From assembly GCA_903930395.1 (NCBI GenBank), contig CAIYYE010000061.1, forward strand, positions 1-11,898: DNA of 11,898 nt, read 5' to 3'. Below the pieces are notes generated by a model that saw only the letters and a program-made list of their open reading frames with translations, ran no database searches and was not told the origin of the DNA. The position numbers were made by a program, and so were the translations under genes. Numbering within the stretch: position 1 is the stretch's first letter; every line of letters starts with the position of its first letter. Positions 1 through 6,179 of the stretch are shown here, one piece after another. Source of the stretch: an uncultured beta proteobacterium (GTDB lineage: Bacteria > Pseudomonadota > Gammaproteobacteria > Burkholderiales > Rhodocyclaceae).

Positions 1-96
1 ATTGCCCGCATCGCCATCGGCCTGGTGCCCGGCCTGATGCCGGCACCGCAACTTGTCCCGGTTTCCAACTTATCAAAAACATTTCCCAAGGAGTAA
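1..96 (+). CDS. 3' end of an unidentified gene (partial, upstream of the DUF269 gene)
   Basis: One frame is open from the window edge to a TAA at 94-96. Its first 14 or so codons have the high GC third positions typical of the neighbouring genes, while the last ten codons are AT-richer. The stop codon sits beside the AAGGAG ribosome site of the next gene, as is common inside operons. By position it could be the end of nifX or another nif gene, but the visible 31 residues (ending KTFPKE) do not match a NifX tail I recognise, so no name is given. It could also be a frame-shifted end plus spacer. Confidence 0.35.
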   Translation: MARIAIGLVPGLMPAPQLVPVSNLSKTFPKE

Positions 97-100
97 CACC

Positions 101-562
101 ATGACTGAAGCCATTGCTGTCGATCCCATCTTTTCTACCGACTTTGTCAAGGAAATGGCCCGCCAGATGCGCGCCCTGGACACCTATGGCACCTATGCCG
201 GGTGGACGGTCGAAAAGATCCTCGATCCCTACATCCTGACCAAGGAGCGCAAGGCCAATATACCGATGATCGGCGACCCGGACGACGAGACCATTTCCCG
301 CGTCAAGGCCTTCTACAACGCCATCGCCGTGCTCATCGAGAAGGAATGCAAGCTGCTCGCCGTGCCGTTGGTTCATCTGACGCATGAAGGTTTCGGCCGC
401 GCCATCATCACGGTCGGCAAGCTGGTTGCCGTCGAGAAGACCCTGCGCGATGTGCATCGCTTCGGCTTTCCCAGCCTGTCCAAGATGAAGGATGACGCCG
501 ACAAGATGCTGGGCATTGCGCTGGAACGTATCGGTCAGTATCCGAACGTCGCCGGGCTGTAA
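101..562 (+). CDS. NifX-associated nitrogen fixation protein (DUF269 family)
   Basis: A 153-residue cytoplasmic protein of the NifX-associated family (DUF269), found almost only in nif clusters next to nifX. Its molecular role is not settled; a part in FeMo-cofactor biosynthesis or trafficking is usually assumed from its position. The sequence shows the family's conserved middle: the WTVEKILDPYILTKE segment near residues 35-49, IPMIGDPDDET near 54-64, and HLTHEGFGRAIITVGKLV near 106-123. The ATG at 101 is chosen because AAGGAG lies 7 bases upstream; a TTG at 53 would add 16 residues unlike the family. The length is normal. The next gene starts 14 bases downstream with its own ribosome site, so the two are surely co-transcribed. 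Confidence 0.9.
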   Translation: MTEAIAVDPIFSTDFVKEMARQMRALDTYGTYAGWTVEKILDPYILTKERKANIPMIGDPDDETISRVKAFYNAIAVLIEKECKLLAVPLVHLTHEGFGRAIITVGKLVAVEKTLRDVHRFGFPSLSKMKDDADKMLGIALERIGQYPNVAGL

Positions 563-576
563 GGGCAGGGGGCAAC

Positions 577-795
577 ATGACTGACGAAGAACTGGCCGCC
601 CTCGACAAGGAAGTGAAGAAGCTCAAGCGGATAGCCTCCGAGTGGGCTTCGCAGATGCATGACCTCGTGGAAGACCGCCTGCCGGCGGGCTTTCACGAAA
701 TTCCAGCGCTTTCCCAATCCACCTACGATGCCTGCCAGGCTTGGGCCGATGCCACTGCCCGCCTTGCTGCCGCGCAGAAAGGACAACCCGCATGA
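577..795 (+). CDS. CCE_0567/DUF683-family small nif-cluster protein
   Basis: A 72-residue, mostly helical protein. It begins with the charged helix DEELAALDKEVKKLKRIASEW and continues with HDLVEDRLPAGFHEIPAL, a pattern typical of the CCE_0567 (DUF683) family. Family members form small antiparallel helical dimers and sit between the DUF269 gene and a ferredoxin gene in many diazotrophs; their biochemical role is unknown. Here the order is the same: DUF269, this gene, fdxB. A purine-rich AGGGGG precedes the ATG by about 5 bases. The stop overlaps the start of the ferredoxin in an ATGA, which suggests translational coupling. Family assignment is by order and sequence character. Confidence 0.85.
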   Translation: MTDEELAALDKEVKKLKRIASEWASQMHDLVEDRLPAGFHEIPALSQSTYDACQAWADATARLAAAQKGQPA

Positions 796-1061
796 TTACC
801 GGACTTACCAAGGGCGGCACCGAATGGACGCCGCAATTTGCCACCAGCCTCGATCAGGCCAAGTGCATCGGCTGCGGTCGCTGCTACAAGGTCTGCCCGC
901 GCAATGTGCTCGATCTCGTCGAGCGCGAGCTGGACGACGACAACGATGACGAAGACGACAACATGATGGTCATGTCCCTGGCCAATCCGGCCGACTGCAT
1001 CGGTTGCGGCTCCTGCGGACGCGTCTGTCCGAAGGACTGCTACACCTACGCGCCGGCCTGA
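792..1061 (+). CDS. fdxB: Ferredoxin III, nif-specific (2[4Fe-4S])
   Basis: An 89-residue ferredoxin with two complete CxxCxxCxxxCP motifs: C25, C28, C31, C35 (CIGCGRCYKVCPR) and C69, C72, C75, C79 (CIGCGSCGRVCPK), plus an additional C83. Each set can bind a [4Fe-4S] cluster. The N-terminal MITGLTKGGTEWTPQF and the long separation of the two motifs are typical of the nif-specific ferredoxin III family, thought to carry electrons for nitrogenase or for cofactor assembly. The start at 792 overlaps the previous stop as ATGA. The linker between the motifs carries an extremely acidic stretch (residues 48-57, nine of ten D/E with one N interspersed pattern DDDNDDEDDN). Length and motif spacing otherwise fit the family. 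The symbol fdxB is used in related diazotrophs. Confidence 0.93.
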   Translation: MITGLTKGGTEWTPQFATSLDQAKCIGCGRCYKVCPRNVLDLVERELDDDNDDEDDNMMVMSLANPADCIGCGSCGRVCPKDCYTYAPA

Positions 1062-1066
1062 TCGTG

Positions 1067-1408
1067 ATGGCGCTGCCTGATGCCGCGTTCGGCGAGGCGC
1101 TGTGCTCCGCCGTGCGGGCCCAGGTGGAAAAGCTCGGCCTGACTATCGGCGATGAGCCGGTGTGGGCCGAGGCGAGCTTCGCCGAGCAGGCCGACCCGTA
1201 CTCGCAGGAAGTCAGCGTGATCGCGACCTGGCGCGGCAAGCAGCGCTACGGGACGGCCACCTTTTTTCCCGACGGGCGCGTCTTCGCCGAATATCAGGTG
1301 CTGCTGCCCCATCCTGAGCGGGCCGACAGCTATGTCGAGTCGGTTCAGGTCTGGGGTCGGCCGGATAAGTTTCGCGGCGATCCGGTCATTGCCGAATACA
1401 TGAAATAG
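1067..1408 (+). CDS. Conserved-looking hypothetical protein in the nif cluster
   Basis: A 113-residue soluble protein that I do not recognise. It starts with an amphipathic helix (ALCSAVRAQVEKLG) and continues with an alternating strand-like pattern: VSVIATWRGKQRYGTATFFPDGRVFAEYQVLLPHP at about residues 49-83. There is one cysteine (C13), no metal-binding motif, no signal peptide and no membrane segment. The ATG at 1067 lies 5 bases after the fdxB stop; a GTG at 1064 is an alternative start one codon upstream. It reads on directly into the next gene with a 3-base gap. The tight packing and identical codon style argue that it is a real gene co-transcribed with fdxB and that it serves nitrogen fixation, but the function is not inferable from sequence. 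Confidence 0.8.
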   Translation: MALPDAAFGEALCSAVRAQVEKLGLTIGDEPVWAEASFAEQADPYSQEVSVIATWRGKQRYGTATFFPDGRVFAEYQVLLPHPERADSYVESVQVWGRPDKFRGDPVIAEYMK

Positions 1409-1411
1409 ACC

Positions 1412-1828
1412 ATGCTTGTTCAGCCCCGCTTATTGCTGATCCACAAGCATGGAACCAGCGGTCGCGTCCGTTTTCTTTGTCTGAGTTCGGGCGTCGTCGC
1501 CTTCAAGCACTTGCCGGCACTGTCGGCGCTGCGTGACGAGGACTATTCGCCGACCATCCAGTTTCACCCGACGGCCGTGGTCCGTGAAGCAGAAATCCAT
1601 CTCGGGCTGGCCGAGGGGGCCATCGAGCCGGTGGCCGATTTCCAGGCCTGGGTCGATACGCCGGAAGGCGATGTGCCGGTGCTCCTCGCCGCCTTTGCCG
1701 GCATCGATCCGCCGTTCGCCGCCGCCGAGCACATCCATGCCCGTTTCATCGCCATCACAGAGTCGCGTCAGCTGACCGAGGTCGAACGCAATCTGCTGCG
1801 TCGGGCCTACGAACACGTTCTCGGTTGA
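1412..1828 (+). CDS. Hypothetical protein, last gene before the iscA-nifUS promoter
   Basis: A 138-residue soluble protein of unknown function. The N-terminal half looks like beta strands (PRLLLIHKHGTSGRVRFLCLSSGVVAFKHL), the middle is rich in acidic residues and prolines, and the end is a helix (QLTEVERNLLRRAYEHVLG). There is one cysteine (C23) and no signal or membrane segment. It follows the previous gene after 3 bases, which implies translational coupling and a shared transcript. Its stop codon is followed one base later by the NifA site of the next promoter, so there is no room for a separate terminator and read-through into iscA is possible. A nitrogen-fixation role is inferred only from location. 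Confidence 0.8.
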   Translation: MLVQPRLLLIHKHGTSGRVRFLCLSSGVVAFKHLPALSALRDEDYSPTIQFHPTAVVREAEIHLGLAEGAIEPVADFQAWVDTPEGDVPVLLAAFAGIDPPFAAAEHIHARFIAITESRQLTEVERNLLRRAYEHVLG

Positions 1829-1829
1829 T

Positions 1830-1845
1830 TGTCGCAAATGCGACA
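1830..1845 (+). promoter_or_regulatory. NifA upstream activator site
   Basis: TGTCGCAAATGCGACA is an exact TGT-N10-ACA match to the known NifA binding consensus and is also a perfect inverted repeat with 7-base arms around AA. It lies about 90 bases upstream of the predicted start of transcription of the iscA-nifU-nifS unit, the usual distance for NifA. It begins just after the stop codon of the preceding gene. Confidence 0.88.
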
Positions 1846-1861
1846 AGGCGCTGCGGCGCAA

Positions 1862-1874
1862 CAATTCAATGATT
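1862..1874 (-). promoter_or_regulatory. Probable IHF-binding site
   Basis: Read on the minus strand this is AATCATTGAATTG, matching the IHF consensus WATCAANNNNTTR at all but one constrained position. It is AT-rich against a GC-rich background and lies between the NifA site and the sigma-54 promoter, where IHF bends DNA in many nif promoters. Weak consensus sites occur by chance, so position is the main support. Confidence 0.5.
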
Positions 1875-1901
1875 TCATTAGCTTAGCGGCGATAGCTGGC
1901 A

Positions 1902-1917
1902 TGGCACAGGGCTTGCA
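1902..1917 (+). promoter_or_regulatory. Sigma-54 (RpoN) -24/-12 promoter of iscA-nifU-nifS
   Basis: TGGCACAGGGCTTGCA matches the sigma-54 consensus TGGCAC-N5-TTGCW without a mismatch. The invariant GG (1903-1904) and GC (1915-1916) have the required spacing. Transcription should start near 1928, giving a leader of about 22 bases before the iscA start codon at 1950, with GGGAG (1938-1942) as ribosome site. Together with the NifA and IHF sites this is a complete nitrogen-regulated promoter inside the nif cluster. Confidence 0.93.
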
Positions 1918-1949
1918 ATGAGTAGCCCATCTACTCTGGGAGAATCGCC

Positions 1950-2273
1950 ATGATCAATCTGACCCCCGCTGCCGTTAAGGCCGTTCAACGCTTCATCCGC
2001 GGTTCCGAAACCCCCGTCATCGGGTTGCGCCTGACCATTTCCGGTGGTGGCTGCTCCGGCTTGCAATACGGCATGAAGCTCGAAGCCGAAAAGGCCGAGG
2101 ACGACTGGGAAATGGAAATCGAAGGCGTCAAGGTGCTGGTCGATGCCATGACCTTCCCGATGGTCGACAACGTCACCGTCGATTTCGTCGATACCCTGAC
2201 CCACACCGGGTTCAAGTTCGACAACCCCAACGCCAGCGCCCAGTGTTCCTGCGGCTCTTCATTCTCGGTTTAA
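1950..2273 (+). CDS. iscA: Nif-type IscA Fe-S carrier protein
   Basis: A 107-residue A-type iron-sulfur carrier. It has the three conserved ligand cysteines: C35 in SGGGCSGLQY and C99/C101 in the C-terminal CSCGSSF. Members of the family accept or carry Fe-S clusters assembled on a NifU/IscU scaffold; this copy, first in a transcript with nifU and nifS, is the nif-dedicated version (IscA-nif in Azotobacter, also called HesB/NifIscA). The protein is cytoplasmic. The start at 1950 is supported by GGGAG seven bases upstream and by the family's N-terminal ITLTPAA-like motif. Expression should follow NifA and RpoN through the promoter just upstream. Its stop overlaps the AAGGAG ribosome site of nifU, a typical operon junction. 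Confidence 0.93.
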   Translation: MINLTPAAVKAVQRFIRGSETPVIGLRLTISGGGCSGLQYGMKLEAEKAEDDWEMEIEGVKVLVDAMTFPMVDNVTVDFVDTLTHTGFKFDNPNASAQCSCGSSFSV

Positions 2274-2285
2274 GGAGCCAGCACC

Positions 2286-3182
2286 ATGTGGGAATACTCT
2301 GACAAGGTTCGCGAACATTTCTTCAATCCGCGCAATTCCGGCCCGCTGGAAGAAGCCAACGGCATCGGCGATGTCGGTTCCATCCAGTGCGGCGACGCGC
2401 TGCGCCTGATGCTCAAGGTCGAGCCGGAAACCGAGATCATTCTCGATGCCCATTTCCAGACCTTCGGCTGCGGTTCGGCCATCGCCTCGTCGTCGGCGCT
2501 GACCGAAATGGTCAAGGGCATGACGCTGGATCAGGCGCTGGAAGTCTCCAACCAGAACATCGCCGATTACCTCGACGGCCTGCCGCCGGAAAAGATGCAC
2601 TGCTCGGTCATGGGCCGCGAAGCCCTGCAGGCCGCCATCGCCAACTACCGCGGCGAAGAGTGGTCGGATGACCACGAAGAGGGCGCGCTGATCTGCAAGT
2701 GCTTCGCCATCGACGCCGTGATGATCGAGGACGTGGTCAAGGCCAACGACCTGCATACGGTCGAGGAAGTCACCTTCTACACCAAGGCCGGCGGTGGTTG
2801 TGCCGCCTGTCACGAAGGCATCGAGGAAATCCTCGCCAAGGTCAAGGCCGAGCGCGCCGGCCCCGGCGAAGTCTCGCCGCCCCCCGCCTGCCCGGCCACG
2901 CCGGAAGCCCCGCGCCCGCCATCGGCCAAGCTGACGCTGGTGCAGAAGATCAAGAAGATCGAGGAAGTGCTCGAGTCCGTCCGCCCCATGCTCCAGCGCG
3001 ATCACGGCGATGTCGAACTGGCCGACGTCCAGGGCAAGAAGATCTATGTGCACCTCAAGGGCGCCTGCTCCGGCTGCATGATGGAAGCGGCGACACTCGG
3101 CGGCATCCAGCAGAAGATGATCGAAACGCTGGGCGAACTGGTGCAGGTCCTGCCGTCTTCGCACATGCCTGTTGAAGCTTAG
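2286..3182 (+). CDS. nifU: Fe-S cluster scaffold protein NifU
   Basis: A 298-residue modular scaffold that builds [2Fe-2S] and [4Fe-4S] clusters for nitrogenase proteins using sulfur from NifS. Three domains are visible. The IscU-like domain (about 1-125) has C35, C62 and C106. The central permanent [2Fe-2S] domain has C137 and C139 (ICKCF), and C172 and C175 (GCAACHEG). The C-terminal Nfu domain (about 216-298) has the CxxC C261/C264 (ACSGCMME). The first seven cysteines sit at the same numbers as in Azotobacter NifU. A proline-rich linker (192-213) joins the last two domains and explains the slightly shorter total length. The SD AAGGAG overlaps the iscA stop. All functional residues are present. 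Confidence 0.97.
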   Translation: MWEYSDKVREHFFNPRNSGPLEEANGIGDVGSIQCGDALRLMLKVEPETEIILDAHFQTFGCGSAIASSSALTEMVKGMTLDQALEVSNQNIADYLDGLPPEKMHCSVMGREALQAAIANYRGEEWSDDHEEGALICKCFAIDAVMIEDVVKANDLHTVEEVTFYTKAGGGCAACHEGIEEILAKVKAERAGPGEVSPPPACPATPEAPRPPSAKLTLVQKIKKIEEVLESVRPMLQRDHGDVELADVQGKKIYVHLKGACSGCMMEAATLGGIQQKMIETLGELVQVLPSSHMPVEA

Positions 3183-3188
3183 TAGGGA

Positions 3189-3265
3189 GTTGCTGGTCAT
3201 TAGTCGCTAGCCACTATCGACAAATGACTGGCAGCTAATGACTAATAACTAGCAACCAAGGACTC
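3189..3265. repeat. 7-nt-phased degenerate repeat with inverted halves in the nifU-nifS spacer
   Basis: Eleven consecutive 7-base units fill the spacer, with a loose consensus RNNRCTA. Examples are GTCGCTA at 3203, GCCACTA at 3210, GCAGCTA at 3231, ATGACTA at 3238 and ATAACTA at 3245. The outer parts also form an inverted repeat: 3189-3204 pairs with 3241-3256 (14 of 16 positions Watson-Crick, one more G-U). The array ends across the AAGGA ribosome site (3258-3262) of nifS, so the RNA fold could affect nifS translation or transcript stability. No known repeat family is named here. Confidence 0.7.
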
Positions 3266-3268
3266 CCC

Positions 3269-4477
3269 ATGACCCCGATCTATCTCGACAACAACGCCAC
3301 GACGCGGGTTGATCCCGCTGTGGTCGAAGCCATGCTGCCGTTTTTCACTGAGCATTTCGGCAATGCCTCGTCTATTCATGCCTTCGGCAGCGAAGTCGGC
3401 AAGGCGCTGAAGAAGGCACGCAGTCAGGTGCAGGCGCTGCTCGGGGCCGAGCATGACTCGGAAATCATCTTTACCTCCTGCGGCACAGAGTCCGACTCGA
3501 CGGCCATCCTCTCGGCGCTCAAGGCGCAGCCCGACCGCAACACGGTGATCACCACCAATGTCGAGCATCCGGCCATCCTGACGCTCTGCGAGTGGTTGGA
3601 GAAAGAGGGCTACATCGTCCACAAGCTCAAGGTGGACAAAAAGGGCCGCATCGACATGGACGAATACAAGTCCCTGTTGAACGACCGCGTCGCCGTCGTT
3701 TCCGCCATGTGGGCCAACAACGAGACGGGGACGATCTTCCCGGTGGTCGAGATGGCCGAACTGGCCGCCGCCAAGGGCATCATGTTCCATACCGATGCGG
3801 TGCAGGCGGTCGGCAAGATTCCCATCGACCTCAAGAACACCAAGATCGACATGCTCTCGCTGTCCGGCCACAAGCTGCATGCGCCCAAGGGCATCGGTGT
3901 CCTTTACCTGCGCCGGGGCTGTCGTTTCCGCCCGCTGCTGCGTGGTGGTCACCAGGAGCGCGGACGCCGCGCCGGCACCGAGAACTCGGCGTCCATCGTC
4001 GCGCTCGGCATGGCCTGCGAACTCGCCCAGCAGAAAATGGACGTTGAAAACACCGAAGTCCGCCGCCTGCGCGACAAGCTGGAAAAGGGCATCCTCAGTC
4101 AGGTCACGCATTGCTTCCCGACCGGCGACGTGACGAACCGTCTGCCCAATACCAGCAACATCGCTTTCGAATACATCGAAGGCGAGGCCATCCTGCTCCT
4201 GCTCAACAAGATGGGCATAGCCGGCAGCTCGGGCTCGGCCTGTACCTCGGGCTCGCTCGAACCCTCGCATGTCATGCGCGCCATGGGCATTCCCTACACG
4301 GCGGCGCACGGCACCATCCGTTTTTCGCTGTCGGTCTATAACACCGAAGCCGAAATCGACCGCGTCATCGAAGCCGTGCCGCCCATTGTCGCCCAGTTGC
4401 GCAAGCTGTCGCCGTACTGGACCGACAAGGGTCCGGCGACCAATCCCGAAGCCGCTTTCGCCCCAACTTACGCCTGA
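3269..4477 (+). CDS. nifS: Cysteine desulfurase NifS
   Basis: A 402-residue PLP-dependent enzyme that converts cysteine to alanine and hands the sulfur, as persulfide, to NifU for nitrogenase cluster assembly. The start MTPIYLDNNATT is the family hallmark. The PLP lysine is K202 in SLSGHKLHAPKG, H100 lies in NVEHPA, D176 and Q179 lie in HTDAVQAVGK, and the catalytic C325 lies in SGSACTSGSLEPSHV. K202 and C325 have the same numbers as in Azotobacter NifS. AAGGA six bases before the ATG supports the start. It is the last gene of the iscA-nifU-nifS transcript and is followed by a strong terminator. The C-terminal PYWTDKGPATNPEAAFAPTYA tail is slightly extended and looks disordered. Confidence 0.97.
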   Translation: MTPIYLDNNATTRVDPAVVEAMLPFFTEHFGNASSIHAFGSEVGKALKKARSQVQALLGAEHDSEIIFTSCGTESDSTAILSALKAQPDRNTVITTNVEHPAILTLCEWLEKEGYIVHKLKVDKKGRIDMDEYKSLLNDRVAVVSAMWANNETGTIFPVVEMAELAAAKGIMFHTDAVQAVGKIPIDLKNTKIDMLSLSGHKLHAPKGIGVLYLRRGCRFRPLLRGGHQERGRRAGTENSASIVALGMACELAQQKMDVENTEVRRLRDKLEKGILSQVTHCFPTGDVTNRLPNTSNIAFEYIEGEAILLLLNKMGIAGSSGSACTSGSLEPSHVMRAMGIPYTAAHGTIRFSLSVYNTEAEIDRVIEAVPPIVAQLRKLSPYWTDKGPATNPEAAFAPTYA

Positions 4478-4510
4478 CGGCAAACCGTTCTCTCTGCAGT
4501 AACCTCGGTT

Positions 4511-4542
4511 AGCCCCGGAAGCAATTCCGGGGCTCTTTTTTT
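4511..4542 (+). terminator. Intrinsic terminator after nifS
   Basis: A perfect 10-base-pair GC-rich stem (AGCCCCGGAA / TTCCGGGGCT) with a GCAA tetraloop is followed by C and seven T residues. This is a textbook rho-independent terminator 34 bases past the nifS stop, and it marks the end of the nif transcript. Confidence 0.95.
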
Positions 4543-4591
4543 GCCCTCCTGCCCCGTGCCGGGGTCGCAGTTAGGGCGTAGCGAGCCGAAA

Positions 4592-4600
4592 TGGTAGAAT
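4592..4600 (+). promoter_or_regulatory. Probable sigma-70 extended -10 promoter of slyD
   Basis: TGGTAGAAT reads as a TGn extended -10 with hexamer TAGAAT. The best -35 candidate (TTAGGG, 4571-4576) is poor. The start would be near 4607, leaving an 88-base leader to the slyD ATG. That leader holds two small stems: AGTGA/TCACT around a T-run near 4618-4632, and GCAC/GTGC near 4635-4648. Neither resembles a known riboswitch. Confidence 0.5.
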
Positions 4601-4694
4601 TCGCCGTCACACCGGTCAGTGATTTTTTCACTCACGCACTTAGTCGTGCCCCCGAAACGCCGGAAACACCCACCGACACTAGGACCTATACAAA

Positions 4695-5195
4695 ATGAAC
4701 GAGCAGGTTTCCAAGAATTCCGTCATCACCCTCGATTACCACGTCACCGATCCCGATGGCGAAGTGGTCGATGAAGGCCGTGAGCCACTGATTTATCTGC
4801 ATGGTGGTTACGACGACATTTTTCCGCTGATCGAGGAATCCCTGCAGGGCAAGAAGGTAGGCGAGTCGGTCAAGGTCAAGCTGCAGCCGGACGAAGCCTT
4901 TGGCGAATACGATGCCGAAATGGTGCAGATCGAGCCGCGCAAGGATTTCCCCAAGGAACTCGAAGTCGGCATGCAGTTCGAAGGTGGCCCGGAAGAGGGC
5001 GGCGACGATGATTTCATCATCTATCGTGTGACCGAAATTGCCGACGACAAGGTCGTTCTCGACGGCAATCACCCGCTGGCCGGCATGGCCCTGATCTTTA
5101 CCTGCACGGTCACGGCGATCCGCCCGGCCAGTGCCGAAGAAATCGAACACGGCCATGTCCATGGCGGTGACGACGATGAGGATGGCTGCCAGTAA
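4695..5195 (+). CDS. slyD: SlyD-like FKBP-type peptidyl-prolyl cis-trans isomerase
   Basis: A 166-residue cytoplasmic folding helper. Members of the family isomerise X-Pro bonds, act as chaperones and bind nickel or other metals. The split FKBP domain is clear: residues 1-70 carry YLHGGYDDIFPLIEESLQGK and QPDEAFGEYD, a flap (insert-in-flap) domain spans about 71-117, and the FKBP fold resumes with VLDGNHPLAGMALIFTCTV. The end, EEIEHGHVHGG, matches the motif where E. coli SlyD begins its histidine-rich tail. Here the tail is short and acidic (DDDEDGC) with only three histidines, so metal capacity is probably reduced. AGGA lies 10 bases before the ATG. The gene has its own promoter and terminator and so is a single-gene unit. 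Some databases would only call it an FKBP-type isomerase. Confidence 0.9.
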   Translation: MNEQVSKNSVITLDYHVTDPDGEVVDEGREPLIYLHGGYDDIFPLIEESLQGKKVGESVKVKLQPDEAFGEYDAEMVQIEPRKDFPKELEVGMQFEGGPEEGGDDDFIIYRVTEIADDKVVLDGNHPLAGMALIFTCTVTAIRPASAEEIEHGHVHGGDDDEDGCQ

Positions 5196-5220
5196 GCTGT
5201 CACCCGTCGCTGATTGAAGA

Positions 5221-5247
5221 ATGCCCGCAGTTTGCGGGCATTTTTTT
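5221..5247 (+). terminator. Intrinsic terminator after slyD
   Basis: A perfect 9-base-pair stem ATGCCCGCA/TGCGGGCAT with a GTT loop runs into seven T residues. It lies 25 bases past the slyD stop and 9 bases before the stop of the convergent phosphoesterase gene. On the minus strand the stem is followed only by a loose T/C stretch (TTCTTC), so it would be a weak terminator for the convergent transcript. Confidence 0.93.
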
Positions 5248-5255
5248 GGCTGTTT

Positions 5256-6179
5256 TTACGGCGTTTTCGGCGGCCAGGGATGGTTTTCGAAGCGGAACAG
5301 GGTCGGTGATTCGCTATCGATGAAGCCCAGCGTCCAGCCCATGAAGGGGTAGCCAAAGGTTTCGACGCGGGTGAAATTGGCGAGGGTGCGCCCGCGCTGG
5401 TCGCGCAAGGGTTTATCGATGCGGTTGATGTGCGAATCGCCATGGACGGCGATGACCTGGCCGGAGAAATTTTCGGTTTCATCGCGCAGGGCAGTCAGAA
5501 AGTCGCGAAAACCGTCGTGGGCCAGACCCTGGTTGAAATGCGTGAAGGCCGGGTTGGCCTGGAAGAGCAGGACAACCCCGGCCAGATGCTCGCGCTGGGC
5601 CAGGGCGAAACTGTCGCGCAGCCAATTGACGACAACCGGGTTTCTGGCGAGAAACTCCGGCCGCGGTTCGGCGCTTTTCCCCCGGTGGTTATCGTCGCCG
5701 GGCAGGTTGAGGCTGACGAAGAGCACCGGTCCCAGCCGGAAACGGCTGTGTTCGGTATATTCGCCGGCTTGTCGTTCAAGGGCCAGCTTTGTCTGGCCGA
5801 GAGAGAAACCATCCTTCCAGAACAGGCTGCGCAGCTTTTGCAGGCGCTCCACCGGGTCGTAGGCGCCGCAGGATTGTCGGGCGCAATCGGTCCATTCGTT
5901 GTCGCCGGGCACATAGACAAAGGGAACGCGCGAGGCATTGAAGAGTTGCAGGCGGTCTTCGAAACGATCATCGTCGCAGCGATTCTGGCCCTTCTTGAAA
6001 TCACCGATATGGGCAAGGAAATCAACGTGGCGGTCGGCGATGGCTTCCAGCATTTTCGGGACTTCTGCCCGTTCGTAGTCGGAATAGGGTGTGTCGCCAA
6101 TCAGGGCGAAGCGCCAGGTTTCGGCGCTGGCCAGTGCCATCCAGGCGACGAGGCCAAGGGCCAGGGCGAAACGCTTCAC
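5256..6179 (-). CDS. Exported calcineurin-like metallophosphoesterase
   Basis: A 307-residue protein with a clear signal peptide: K2/R3, a hydrophobic core to about 16, and an ASA cleavage site after residue 19. It should act in the periplasm or outside. The metallophosphatase metal-binding motifs appear in order: GDTPYSD (D29), HIGDFKKG (D60), GDNEWTDC (N94) and HGDSH (H250). The hydrolysed substrate cannot be predicted. Cysteines C68, C99 and C104 could form a disulfide, in keeping with export. The start is GTG at 6179, overlapping the mutS stop as GTGA, so translation is probably coupled to mutS although the two functions look unrelated. The upstream SD is weak, as expected for a coupled start. 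Confidence 0.87.
   Translation of the reverse strand: MKRFALALGLVAWMALASAETWRFALIGDTPYSDYERAEVPKMLEAIADRHVDFLAHIGDFKKGQNRCDDDRFEDRLQLFNASRVPFVYVPGDNEWTDCARQSCGAYDPVERLQKLRSLFWKDGFSLGQTKLALERQAGEYTEHSRFRLGPVLFVSLNLPGDDNHRGKSAEPRPEFLARNPVVVNWLRDSFALAQREHLAGVVLLFQANPAFTHFNQGLAHDGFRDFLTALRDETENFSGQVIAVHGDSHINRIDKPLRDQRGRTLANFTRVETFGYPFMGWTLGFIDSESPTLFRFENHPWPPKTP

Noticed and set aside
53..100. TTG start 16 codons upstream for the DUF269 gene
   Set aside because: The extra residues do not resemble the family, and the AAGGAG at the right distance favours the ATG at 101.
2259..3200. Open frame of 313 codons antisense to nifU
   Set aside because: Same cause as for nifS: third-position GC bias of the real gene keeps the opposite frame open. 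No domain is recognisable.
3242..4483. Long open frame of 413 codons antisense to nifS
   Set aside because: It is a mirror of the high-GC codon bias of nifS; its translation is low-complexity and unlike any protein family, while nifS is complete with all catalytic residues.
4618..4648. Two short stems in the slyD leader, considered as a riboswitch or attenuator
   Set aside because: Stems of four to five base pairs with no conserved core and no terminator-type alternative; insufficient to call an RNA element.
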